From NCBI GenBank assembly GCA_013397435.1, contig VZRG01000293.1:540959-604958 (forward strand): 64,000 bases of DNA. The letters run 5' to 3'. The DNA is from Erythrocercus mccallii. Taxonomy: Eukaryota > Chordata > Aves > Passeriformes > Dicruridae. The notes below the pieces were generated by a model. It saw only the letters and a list, made by a program, of their open reading frames with translations, ran no database searches and was not told where the DNA came from. Numbering within the stretch: position 1 is the stretch's first letter; every line of letters begins with the position of its first letter. A program made the translations under genes and the position numbers. Of this stretch, positions 1 through 12,643 are shown piece by piece.

Positions 1-424
1 NNNNNNNNNNNNNNNNNNNNNNNNNNNNNNNNNNNNNNNNNNNNNNNNNNNNNNNNNNNNNNNNNNNNNNNNNNNNNNNNNNNNNNNNNNNNNNNNNNNN
101 NNNNNNNNNNNNNNNNNNNNNNNNNNNNNNNNNNNNNNNNNNNNNNNNNNNNNNNNNNNNNNNNNNNNNNNNNNNNNNNNNNNNNNNNNNNNNNNNNNNN
201 NNNNNNNNNNNNNNNNNNNNNNNNNNNNNNNNNNNNNNNNNNNNNNNNNNNNNNNNNNNNNNNNNNNNNNNNNNNNNNNNNNNNNNNNNNNNNNNNNNNN
301 NNNNNNNNNNNNNNNNNNNNNNNNNNNNNNNNNNNNNNNNNNNNNNNNNNNNNNNNNNNNNNNNNNNNNNNNNNNNNNNNNNNNNNNNNNNNNNNNNNNN
401 NNNNNNNNNNNNNNNNNNNNNNNN
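1..424. other. Assembly gap (run of N)
   Basis: The first 424 positions are undetermined. The gap ends directly at a tetranucleotide repeat, which suggests that the repeat array stopped the assembly and that its true length is unknown. Confidence 0.99.
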
Positions 425-519
425 ATGGATGGATGGATGGATGGATGGATGGATGGATGGATGGATGGATGGATGGATGGATGGATGGATGGATGGATGG
501 ATGGATGGATGGATGGATG
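425..519. repeat. (ATGG)n tetranucleotide microsatellite
   Basis: About 24 perfect copies of ATGG run from the gap edge to 519 without interruption. The array abuts the gap, so only its right end is observed. Such a pure array is probably polymorphic in length. Confidence 0.97.
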
Positions 520-1560
520 AGCACTGCAGATCAGAGTGAGCAAAACTTCATCTCATGCCTGGGGTTTCTATTCAGGGCTTCTCTAGCCTGCTCCTGGGGA
601 CACTAGGCCATGTAGGGGGGGCCTAGCCTGGGACATCCAGATCCAGGATATGTCCCTGTTCCAGATCAGGAGGAGCTAGTGCCCGCTCTCTTGTTTATCT
701 TGTGACAGAGCAGTTTCCAAAGTCTGCAAACTTGTTAGTTTTCAAACACTGATCTACCCAGGGCTTCTGAATAATACAATAATATTTGTATTATTGAATA
801 TTGAAACAATTCTGATTAACAATTATTAGAAAAATAGGGATGTCTTGAGGCTACAACAGAGCTTCTTGGCAAAAATATTTGGGTTATTAATCAGTCTGAC
901 TTTCAAAACTTTTCATGTAGTTTTCTAAGCAGGGACTAAGTTACTGGAGTTGTGACTCAACGATTTAAGGACATCACTAACAAAGTTACACAATTTGCAG
1001 GAACACTTGGAAGACTGGAAGTGACTCAGAAGCCTGCAGAAGTTGTTACAATGCCCTCCTAGTAAAAGGAATAGACTGCAAAACCCATTACAGTTGCAAC
1101 CTCTCACTGGCAAATTGCAGCCTCATTAGTAATCTTGGCAAGTTGACGGGAGTTTTACATTACTGATCCTCTTGTTAGCCCCTCAAGTGTGCCACTGAAG
1201 CGCTCTTTCGGGAGCAGTTTGTGGAAGTGAATGTTGTAAATATATTGCCTTTATAGGCAAACAGACGCTCTCTGTCTTTGGGGCCATCAAACTGGCACAT
1301 TCACCAACTCACAACTCACTTAAAATAAATGGAAAGAGAAGGTAGTAGTTAAACCTGCCAAAAATTAAGATCTAATGATAATTGTAAGCACATGAATTTT
1401 GTAGTATTTTCCCAGTGAGCCAAGACACATACAGTAATATAAAGTAGTTTCCTTTCCCCACAAAAACTCTCTCTTTAGTGGTGTGGATGTTCTAGATAAC
1501 TTATAACTCTCTATATGCAAGGATGACATACATACATATATATAACCACACATATATCTG

Positions 1561-1586
1561 TATATATATATATATATATATATATA
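1561..1586. repeat. (TA)13 dinucleotide microsatellite
   Basis: Thirteen perfect TA units follow a looser CATA/TATA-rich stretch from about 1528. The overlapping Tyr-Ile-rich reading frame on the minus strand is a product of this repeat. Confidence 0.95.
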
Positions 1587-4326
1587 AATTGAAAAACAAT
1601 TCTCTATCAACAACATAGTGACTGACTTAAATGCACTAACATTACTGTAGAGCAATAGCAGTTGTTCTCAGGCAGGCAGTAGGAGGTCCTGTTCAGGTAT
1701 GCCACTAAGACAAGAAATTTATATAATTAGGAATCCATCTGTCACAACTGTCCCCAGGTGCTCCCTCGGTGTCCCTAACACCACAGTCTGGCTGACAGCA
1801 TGTGGTGATGTATGTAGCCAAGGAACATCATTATCTCTCCATTCTGCCTCAGTTTTTCTCGTAGATTCTTTAAACCTAGCTATTCTTCCATTAAACTGAC
1901 TGGGAGCTGCAGAGCATCCAAGCAGACTCCTTTTACTTCAGTAGAACACTGGTAGCAGTTTAACACGTTTCCCATAATTGCCCACAAATGCTCCATGAAG
2001 GACAAAGAGTTTCACAAAGCTTCTCAGGTAATATTCTCCCTGATTACAGAGTCTCGGGAGGACTTTTCTGCCAAGGAGAAAAAAAATGCCCCACCTTGAG
2101 GTTAGCTCCTCACAGGCTGTCAACAAGGTGTCCTTAGCCACACTGTTCAAGACCTTTTCTCCTCTGTGTTTTTCCTCTGTTCATTAGTGGCCCTTGTGTG
2201 GCTTCTGCTTTGAAAGAATTAATTATTCAAGCTGCCTACATGTCTCTTTTCAACAACTAGCCCCATTGTGTTACAAGGACAAAAACCTTCCGTAACAGCC
2301 AGGACAGATGGCTGAAGCCTGGCAACACATTTCAGAGGAGTGCCACACCTCTGTGTTATCAAACCTGGCTTTATTTGCAAACCTCCTTATCTCTGATATT
2401 TTAATTATAGTTCTAGTCTTGAGGATATTCTTGTTGCACAAAAACATCATATTGAATTATTTTTTAATACCTCATTAAGACAAAAAACTGGGAAACATGA
2501 TCCAGAGGCAAAGTAAAAGCTGAACAATCCAAAGAATACAAACTATGTAATTTAATAAAAATCTTGTTTAAGGACTTATTATTTGTCTTTTTCTGTGTTT
2601 TTAACATGTTGGAAATGGAAACACTCCAGTACTATTCAGCAAATATCCCTGCTGGAATATTTTTTTTCTTGCCCTAGTGATACTACGTAAGCCCTGCTGT
2701 CTCAAGGGAGTGTGTAACAGTGCAGTGCCAAGATGGTGTGCTGAGGTATCTGCCTTCATGCTTCCTTTCCTGCAGGATTTTCTGCCTCTAAAAAGATGTC
2801 TGAGTTGCTTCCTCACACTTCTGTTTGATCATTATATTCTAAGCCCTCTTGCTGGCCCATTTTGAAATCCTCATATACGATTTCCAGTTGATAAAATTGC
2901 CATTGGGATGCCCTTGCTCTCCCTTTAGTGTTGATCATCATCACTCATGAACAGATGCTGGGGAAGCAGATGATCTTTCAAATGTAGCAAGGAAGGCTGG
3001 GAGGAGAACGCCTGGAGGCAGATTCAAGCACTTAGAAGGCTGTAGTCACACAGGGTGGTGTTAGCTTGCTTCAGGGAGGGAGGAGAGCGAGAGCTGAACA
3101 TCAAAGTGCAATGGAAATGTAAAATCCTTAGTTCTGAGATTCCTCCTTTCATCTGTTCTTTTTCTCCTGGCAAGGTGTTGCAGGCAGTTCTGCTTTCTAT
3201 GCCACCAAATAGACTCAAGCTTCAGTGAATGTAAATGGAGACCCTGGACCAGTTTTTTAGCCTTCAGAAGTCCTAGCACTCTCTGAAATTAATTTGAGAC
3301 TGGATATTTTCAATCAGCAAAAGCAGGTACAAACAGGCTTTCTAGGACAAACAAGGCACAGGTACTCTTCAGGCTCAAGTTGCAACAAGATGGGGAAGAG
3401 CAGGACAATTGAGAATAATCCATTCTAGGGGGCACCTTAGGCCGGTCCAAGCCATACACTGCATGGTGCTGCCAGACCAGCATCTGGGACAGAAGCCTTG
3501 GTGCAGGATCCTTCCTGTCCCGCGGACACCCTGTCTCACCCCAAATGTGGCGTGACAAATACAGGCTCAGTGTGCTGAGGCTCCCCCCAGCCTGGGTTCC
3601 AGGGCCAGGCCAGGTTGCCACAGCCACTGCCCATCCTGGGGCTCCCTCAGCCTCTGTGAGGGATCCAGATGTGCCCTCTGACTTCTGCTTGCTGCTGCTA
3701 CTGCCTGGCTGCAGCCAGCTCTGATGTGCTCACTCAGGTACCAGAGCAAACATTGGCACTGTTGTGCCCTTGTTCATCCCAAGTGAGTGGTGCCATCAGT
3801 TTGAGGATATGAGTAAATCTGTGACATCTCTGTCAGTGTTCCCATAGACCAGTGATTGTACATGAGAGACCACCATGGAAAAAAAAAAAGGCTGCACATA
3901 CAAAAACCACCTGAAACACGTAATATAAAGTGCAATATAAAGTTAGCACAGCAAGAACTCCAAACTGAAGGAAGTGGAGATCTTAAGACCAGTTTTTAAA
4001 GTTTTGTCAAGAAAATCCAGAAATAATTATTAACTTAATTACATGGAGCTATACCAACAGGCTCCCCAAAACAATGCTTACTTATTTCTGAAGCACTCTT
4101 AAGTTTTGTGAGTAGCCCCAAATTTTTTTTCCATCTGTGAAGGTCTGACCTGATTTAAGAAGGACTTCTCTAATGTGACATGAGCAGTATCTGATGAACT
4201 GAGGTTCAACCTATTAAAAAAACCTGCTACTGGCAAGCATTTTGAGTAATCAGTTGTCCATATGAGATTAAAGGGTAAAAAAGTATTTCTGCAACTTACG
4301 GTTTACAGTGAGGTCTAAATAGACAC

Positions 4327-5207
4327 TGTGCTAAACTGTTCTTGCGCCAGGCTGACCTTGCTGACCCACCAAAGCTGCTCTGTACCTGCCCTCCTCAGCT
4401 GGACAGGGGAGAGAAAATACAACAAGAAGCTTTTGGGCAGGGAGATAAAGGGCAGCAAGATAAGAGCAGGGAGACATCACTCACCGGTTACTTTCATAGA
4501 AAACAAAAGCAACTTGAGGAAATTAGTTTAATTTATTGCCAACCAAATCAGAGTAGGATAATGAGAAATAAATACAAATCTTTAAAAAACCCTTCTCTTT
4601 TTCCCCAGCTGAACCAGTCACACGTTCACCCCCTTCTCCCCATGGCTGCACAGGGGGGCAGGGAATGGGGGTGGTGGTCAGTTCATCACACCATTACATC
4701 TTCTCTCTGCTGCTTGTTCCCTCTCAGGGGGAGGATCCCTCACACTCTTCCCCTGCTCCATGGGGTCACAGCCTCCTTCAGGCACATCCACCTGCTCTGC
4801 CCTGGGGGCTGCAGGTGGATCTCTGCTCCTCCATGGACCTCCAGGGCTGCAGGGGCACAGCTGCCTCTCCATGGGCTTCAGGAGAATCTCAGCTCCAGTG
4901 CCTGAAGCACCTCCTGCCCCTCTTTCCTTGACCCCGGTGGCTGCAGGGCTGTTTCCCTCTATATCCTCACTCCTGTCTCCATCTGTGCAGGTTTTATGCC
5001 CCCTCTGAAACCCCCCCATCACAGAGGTGCTGCCACCATTGCCAATGGGCTCAGCCTTGGCCAGAGGCAGATCTGTCCTGGAACCCACTGGCATTGGCTC
5101 CATCAGACACAGGAGAAGCTTCCAGCAGCTTCTCACAGCAACCATCCCTTTAAGCCACCCCTTTAGCCCCCCTCACTACCAAAATCCCACCACACAAACC
5201 CAGTACA
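4327..5207 (-). mobile_element. Avian endogenous retrovirus LTR, minus strand
   Basis: Read on the minus strand, this block starts with TGTACTGGG and is GC-rich with diverged tandem copies of a motif built on CTGCAGCCCATGGAG. It then passes into an AT-rich part with a polyadenylation signal (AATAAA, as TTTATT at 4532-4537 on +) and ends near 4327-4337. A TATA-like box reads from about 5000 down to 4990. The order and wording match a long LTR family I recall from chicken and songbird genomes. The right boundary at 5207 is clear; the left is uncertain (4327 or 4337). No exact target duplication is visible, only a similar GTGCTAAAC/GTGTTAAAC pair at the two ends. No retroviral genes lie next to it, so it looks like a solo LTR. 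Long reading frames within it, up to 187 codons, are by-products. Confidence 0.78.
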
Positions 5208-8200
5208 GTGTTAAACAAATTTGGCTACAGCTGCTGTATAAAATCAATCCCAAAAGTCACTGTAGTTCATGGTAAGCCATGCTCAGTGATGTAGTGTCAG
5301 TTAATTTGTTTCGGTGTCCTCCCAATGAGGGAACGTACTTCAGCCTTGCTCATTTAAGAATATAATCTTTCTCTGATCTTTGAAGTGATGAAATGAAGGA
5401 GTAGATCAAGGAGGCATAGAAATTAGAGCAGTAAAAGAGCTATTAGACTGTAGAGCTCATTATTCCACCCCTAAAAGGCTTTGCAGTTCATTCTTAGGTG
5501 CTTTGTCCAGTGTACCTAAAAACCTGGGAGCACGGGAAGAATGAAGGAGCAATTCTAGTGTGCAGAAATGTCAATCCTTTTATCTCTGCTTTGATCCAGC
5601 TATAGGATGAAGCAAAGCAGTAATTGCTGCCATTATAGAGAACAAATCTATTTGCATTTCTACAGTGCTTCAGCTCTAGCTGTGAATGCCTAATCAGTCC
5701 TATTGCTGGAAAAATGTTTTCCAGCCTCTTGTCAAATCTGTGTCTGATTGCAGTGCATTACTGCAAAGCCACTTCACCCGTGCCCTGGCCCACATCACCA
5801 GAGGGCTGGGTGAGAATTTTTGAAGCCAGTGCTGGTGTGTAGGAAACAATAGAGCAGTGCCTGTCAGTGCTTCAGTAACTGGGACTCCAACAGAATCCTG
5901 CCCAGCATAACATGCAAACATCGTGTTTCTAGAAGTGTAAAACCCTAAATAATGGGTGTGTAAAGATCCCCTTACACACCTTTGCAGGAATAGTAACATT
6001 TACCCCAATGTCCACGCTAGCCTTAGCCTTAGTAATTACATTGCATTTTCCTCACCCAGACTTCCCCAGCAGTTTTGGCTGTAGGCTGTTTCTCATTCCC
6101 TGTTCTGCATGCTTTATAAGAGTGATAAGCACTATCGAGCCACTGCTACATCCTGATGCAAACGTGGCTGCACAGTGTGACACACATTTGTATATTTACC
6201 CTGAATCCCAATGAGCTGCACCTGTTTTTCTACTATTCAGTAGTTTTGTTCTGCCTTCACAAACTGTGGAAATTTAAGGACAGTTTAAGCTTAGTATGAA
6301 GTTCTCAGGACTGATATAGCTGCTTGGTTTCAATCACCCAGCACAGAAGTGTTGTAATCCCATATTTTTGTCTTATTTACACTTCTATTTAATTGGATAT
6401 GTAATGCACGTGAGTCAGACAAAACTCATTTGTCCCATAATGTTTTTACATACACATTTAAGAATTTTATCTCCTGCAATCCACTGTCACTGTTAACACT
6501 GTTGCAAAGTCAAAATCATTTAAACAAATATCTCAATCTTTTCTCATCAAAACCATTCATTTTCCATGTATTTACAAAGTAAATTTTTCCATGAGAAGGC
6601 AGCCAGTACCTCACAACTGCATTTCCATTTAATGAATTTAATTATCATTCTTTCGTCTCACCCAGGAAACATTTATGGCAATTTTCCTTTTAACTATTTC
6701 AACAAAAAGCTACAGAAGTAGCTTTGGATTTTAAAGATTGTCAAACCTCCTCCTGTAGGAAGGGAAACTTTGTTTGTTAAGCAAGGCCCAACAATCATGA
6801 CAGACCCTGTAATGGGAATAGTGCATCCTGTATCTGGGCATGTGCGCTCCTCAGTTAGAGAAGTGACCTCCATGAGGTGCACCAAATCAATCTGTCCTAG
6901 AGATGTTGCTTCCACAAACTGGTCAGGAGTGCTGTGGTAAAACTCTCTTTTATACATCCAGCTTGTGCCTGTGTAAGTCTTTATCAGATCACAGTGCTAG
7001 AAAAATAAAACAGTTTTATTTAGAAGGTCGTTCTGCCTTCGAGGGAAAGGAAATGAAAACCTGGGCAGGGAGTGAAGTAGATCTTGACACATCTGTAGAT
7101 TTATGCTAGAGATTCAATCGTATATCCTACAGGATCCTATAGGTTTATATCCTAAATCTCAGAAGGAATAAGAAATTACTTCCACCTACTGCCTTCTGCT
7201 AGCAATAACTAACCAAATGTTTTTGCAATTCCTAAGCTTAAATGGAGTCTGTCCTTGGCTGTTGTCAGTGAGGAGCAAGGATGCAGGATAGAGCCACAGA
7301 ACATACTTGTACCACTGTGTGCGTGGGCTTTGTGCAGCGTGAGCTATAGTAAAAGAAAGAAAAAAAGAATTCTGCAAAGGGCTTTTTATGTGGTTAAAGC
7401 CTGTGAGGATCCCCTTGGTATGTCCAGATCTGACAGGAAGCAGCTTGCGCTCCAAATATCTAGAACCTTCTTGGTGGTGGGGACAGGATGTTTTCATCAG
7501 CATTTTCATTCACTGTCTTGAACTTGTCAAGTTGCTGGCAACATACTTAAAAGCAGAGGATCAGGGAATGACTTCTCTTGTCCCACCCCTCACATTCTCT
7601 ACAAACAGCAATTGCCTAAGGTTCCACGTGTTTGGTTGTTATGAGTCTTTGCCCCAAGGGATTTACTGTGAAAATGCTCCACCTCTTGAGGCTGAAGGTA
7701 GATATTTTTGGCAACCAATGTGGCAGAAATTTTTGGGACCTTTTAGGCCAGTCACTGGCATAAACCCTGAGGCTGCCTGAGGAGCAAGCACTAGACTGGA
7801 CAGGGAATACAGAAACGTTCACTTGTCTTACTTCCCTCTTGTTGCCCAAATTCACTTGTCCCCCATTCCCAGAGCTGCCCAGGTCTTTGCCATACACGTT
7901 TTGAGACATCAGAGGAAAACTTCTGCACGTCATTCTCATTATCATAATTAGCCATAATTAAAGAACAGATACATATTTGATGCACTTTGATATAAAAATA
8001 ACAAAGCTACAATGAAGAAATGGCTGTGTGCATGGAGAAGAACCAACACCACTGTGTGAAGGAGCTGACTGAAATATTTGTGTTCTACTGGCACAGAATC
8101 CATGTGATGCAGGAGCATAGTCTGGTGGGGAAGAGGCAGCTCCCACAAGACAGCAGGCTCCTCCTCCATAGGACACTGATACTTGTCAAACTCATTATTA

Positions 8201-11200
8201 CAGCTTCAGAAGCCACAAACATACTAAATCAGTGTTTAAAATGAAAATACAGTAGCACAATAGTAGGCTTCTTGGGGACCCTGCTGCTATATTTATTGCA
8301 TTAAAAACCATTTCTATCTAGCACACCAGTTAAGGCTAACTGTAAAAGTAGGAGATAACCTGCTTACCACAGGTTAAGTGGGTATTTTTGAAGCTCATGT
8401 CCTGCTGATTCATTCTGAATCATATCACCACAAATACTTTCACCCTGAGATGTTGTCTATTGGTTTGAAAGGTTCTTGTTTCTGAAAGTTCAGCACAGTA
8501 GTTTCATGTCACTTTAGGCCTATCTGCATGCCTGTCCATCAGTTAATTTTTCTTTTCCAACAAAAACACTATTTTCATTTGATCAATGAGCATCACTGCA
8601 CATTAATTCTCATATCCCTAGAAACAGAAGCTAGCCTGGGCACAAGAATTTTTATCATTCTCCTCCATCTTTGTTCATCAGAACAAGGATAGGATTCTGT
8701 TTAAAAATAAACCCAGACTTGAAATGTTTGTTAAAGGTTGGATGTGTTTCTTCTCCTGTCTATACACTTACAGAAATTCTCACGCTTTCAGGGGTCTAGA
8801 TTTTAGATTTCAATTACTAAGGCACAAGACTGATCCATATCCTAAGATGTAACCACACCCTAATTTAGAAATGTGGAACTTTGGTATTTTAAAGTTGGTT
8901 GATATTCCAAAGTGTCCCCTGTTTCCAAGGGAGACTGAACCAAGCCTGGGTAGGCACCTGGAAACTCTTGAGCCTTGGCAATATCCCTGTCTGTCCTAAA
9001 CACATTTAACTTTTTCATCAAACAATAAGTTTTACATTTGAAACTGCACTAACTTAAATTCCAGTTAATGGTACCTGGCAATCTTCATTTATAGTGCAGG
9101 TATGAATTGTTCTTTTCTTTGTTCTTGAGCTACTTGTACCACTATTTGACTGAGCTAATCCAATAAAAATGCTAATAAATTGTTTCAAACATTTTTCTTT
9201 ATAGTTCATTTCATGCCCTATTTTACAGCAGGTTATTCTCTAATCTAATTTACATTATTCTGAAATCACAAACTAATACTAATTACCTTTTAATGATAAT
9301 ACAAGCTAATTTAAAGCAAACATCAGGTGCTGCAGTGAAAACCTATTGTAGAAGTTCCTTGCAAATGAGATCATTTGGTTTATGTATTTTGATGAAATAC
9401 TAAATGAAAATATTTTCTTGTTTAATGTGTTAAATTCAATATTTACACTGTAGTTTCAAATGTGGGGCACAAGTGTTGCTGTTTCAGAACCTTTGGAGGA
9501 GTTCATCCTGAAATTTAGAGACTAGATGAATTATTCATTAATTAGTTCAGCATGAATAATAACCAGAAGCATGAGTCTGTCTTGAACATAGATTGATACC
9601 AGGTTAGGATCCAGCAAAGTTTCTGTACTTGGAGAGGGAGTTCGAAACATTATTGGCTCTCACTTTCTTGACTCAAAATACTTTTCTTCTGAATTTCTGC
9701 TGAATCAGACTTGGTTTTTTCCTTTAATCACTCAGATCTGAGAGGTCTGAGGACTTTTCACAGACAGGTCTTTTATACTAACATTCTTCACTGTCCCAAA
9801 AACTATTTCTGAAAGTAGGATTTTTCTCTCATATGGAGTTCTGAAGAAAATTCAGGTTTTTCACATGTGGAATGTCCTTGAGGTTGAAAAGACAAAATTA
9901 TCCTCATATATCCCTCTGTCAATATAATAATAAGGTGATACACAGTGATATTAAATTAAATATTAAATATTTGAAGCTTCAAAGGTAAAGAAAACAGATA
10001 CAAAATTTTGTTCTGGATCCGTAGCTAGTCTGTGACACTTAAATGCTATCAGATGTGGTTAAAGCCATGGATTTAGCAGAGTCTTTAATATTAAATTCAG
10101 ACATTTATATAGATAATGGGATGGGATTAGGGGTCTTAACATTTCAGAATACAAAGCACCCACTCATCTGAGAACTACAGAGAAACTTCTCATACTGGAG
10201 ACAATTTTATGAGCTGCAACAGGTTTTCTTGAACTTACAAAACTCCTAACTTTAGACCAGACTAAATTCTTCAGAAGATTGAATTCTTGTAGGTAAAGAA
10301 AGAACCTTACATGTTATGATTGCTAAAATTATGGTAATCATTGAAGTATCTCATTGGTAAAGCGAATTCATTGCTGACTGACAGAGCCAATTAACCAGTA
10401 ACCCAATTTACCCAGCCCTGACTGACTTGGTGTGTTAGTTCAGGATGAGACAACAGGTGTGTAATCTGAGAACCCCGAGTTACTGACATTAAATTACATT
10501 TAACTTCTGTAGGTAATACAATCATTTCCTCTCTGTAAACTGGGTATTTTCAGTCCTTCTCTTTTCATAATGAAAGTCTCTTGGTGTCACTAGTATTTTT
10601 TTTTTTAGGATCCCACCACCTTCTGTTCAACAGTGATTTAGGAATTTCTAGAATAATTTTCATTATTGTATCTGGAAAATCTTATGTTTGCTTCATCTAG
10701 ATTTAATTTTTACTGTCATGAGGATATCTGTCTCAGAGTATGTATGTAAGACTGTCAGTAATTCATCACCTTTTTGAAGGTTCTCTCAATTTATAACACT
10801 GAATAAAGTAAATCTTGAGGTAATGTTTAAATTTGTGTAGTGCAATAGAATATTAAGTGGCACTATGATGTGGACACAGTACAATTGACAGTGTTTCATG
10901 GTTTATTTACCCAAGCAATTATTACATTTTACTCAGCACTTTGAGATCAAGTGCAGGTTTTTCATTGCAGAGGTTCAGGTTGTTTTGTATATAACGTGTA
11001 ATGGCTCTAATTTAAGTGGAGCTCAGGAACACAGAGATCCTGAAGCTGTGTCATACTCATTAGAGAAATATTAAAAATACATTAAATTATAGTGTGCAGT
11101 CATGAGTAGTGGTGAACTGGTTTGCATGCCTGAGGCAAATTGTTGTAAAACTCTAATACAATAAGGGCTATTTGAAAGCCAGTCTGAGAAAAAGAGATAA

Positions 11201-11835
11201 GATATTAAAAAAAAAAGAAATACCATTTATTGACAGTTTCCAGTGGAGACTGGTGACCTCAACTAACTTTCATCTCATGTGTATTCACGCCCTACCTCCT
11301 TTTTTTCACTCCTTACTTTTGCTACACTATTAGCATTTACCCGCAAAATCTACAATTGTATCTTGAAATTTTGAATGTGGGAAAAAAAGTTTTTCTCCAT
11401 TTTAAAGGAAAGCACATCTGTATTTCAATAGATATTTCCCATGGTTTAATGTATTACAGAAGACTAATAAAAATAAAATTCACACTGACATGTAGCTATT
11501 TACTTTGATGAGGACAAATCCATAGGAGGATATTTTTAGTTAAGCAAAGGCTCAGACACTGAGGCTTTCTGAGCACTCGGACCTTCTGCGTAATCTTGTT
11601 CAAGCCAGTCCTAAAGCCTCAAACACAAATATGGTTGGCCTTCCCTCAAGTGAAAAAACCGGGTCTGACTGCCCTGAAATTCTGAAGCCTCTTTTAGATC
11701 TCTTCACTTTTTTATTACCATCGGCCCCAAATTAGCTGTCATAGAAACCCGGGCTGGATTTTTTATTTACATTCAATACCTGTTTGTTAACTCCAGTAGC
11801 ACAGGACTGTCTGAGGAGCCAAGGTACCTGTGGAC

Positions 11836-12643
11836 NNNNNNNNNNNNNNNNNNNNNNNNNNNNNNNNNNNNNNNNNNNNNNNNNNNNNNNNNNNNNNNNN
11901 NNNNNNNNNNNNNNNNNNNNNNNNNNNNNNNNNNNNNNNNNNNNNNNNNNNNNNNNNNNNNNNNNNNNNNNNNNNNNNNNNNNNNNNNNNNNNNNNNNNN
12001 NNNNNNNNNNNNNNNNNNNNNNNNNNNNNNNNNNNNNNNNNNNNNNNNNNNNNNNNNNNNNNNNNNNNNNNNNNNNNNNNNNNNNNNNNNNNNNNNNNNN
12101 NNNNNNNNNNNNNNNNNNNNNNNNNNNNNNNNNNNNNNNNNNNNNNNNNNNNNNNNNNNNNNNNNNNNNNNNNNNNNNNNNNNNNNNNNNNNNNNNNNNN
12201 NNNNNNNNNNNNNNNNNNNNNNNNNNNNNNNNNNNNNNNNNNNNNNNNNNNNNNNNNNNNNNNNNNNNNNNNNNNNNNNNNNNNNNNNNNNNNNNNNNNN
12301 NNNNNNNNNNNNNNNNNNNNNNNNNNNNNNNNNNNNNNNNNNNNNNNNNNNNNNNNNNNNNNNNNNNNNNNNNNNNNNNNNNNNNNNNNNNNNNNNNNNN
12401 NNNNNNNNNNNNNNNNNNNNNNNNNNNNNNNNNNNNNNNNNNNNNNNNNNNNNNNNNNNNNNNNNNNNNNNNNNNNNNNNNNNNNNNNNNNNNNNNNNNN
12501 NNNNNNNNNNNNNNNNNNNNNNNNNNNNNNNNNNNNNNNNNNNNNNNNNNNNNNNNNNNNNNNNNNNNNNNNNNNNNNNNNNNNNNNNNNNNNNNNNNNN
12601 NNNNNNNNNNNNNNNNNNNNNNNNNNNNNNNNNNNNNNNNNNN
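11836..12643. other. Assembly gap (808 N)
   Basis: An undetermined run inside the upstream intron. Reading frames of several hundred codons across it are artefacts. A missing repeat or, less likely, a missing short exon could be hidden here. Confidence 0.99.

Noticed and set aside
1365..1655. A minus-strand frame with a Tyr-Ile run
   Set aside because: The run is the translation of the (TA)n microsatellite.
4342..5145. Reading frames of 82-187 codons on both strands
   Set aside because: They lie inside the GC-rich LTR, where stop codons are rare; they do not resemble retroviral proteins.
7388..7780. A 130-codon + strand frame
   Set aside because: No motif, no plausible splice borders and overlapping open frames on the other strand. 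Treated as chance.
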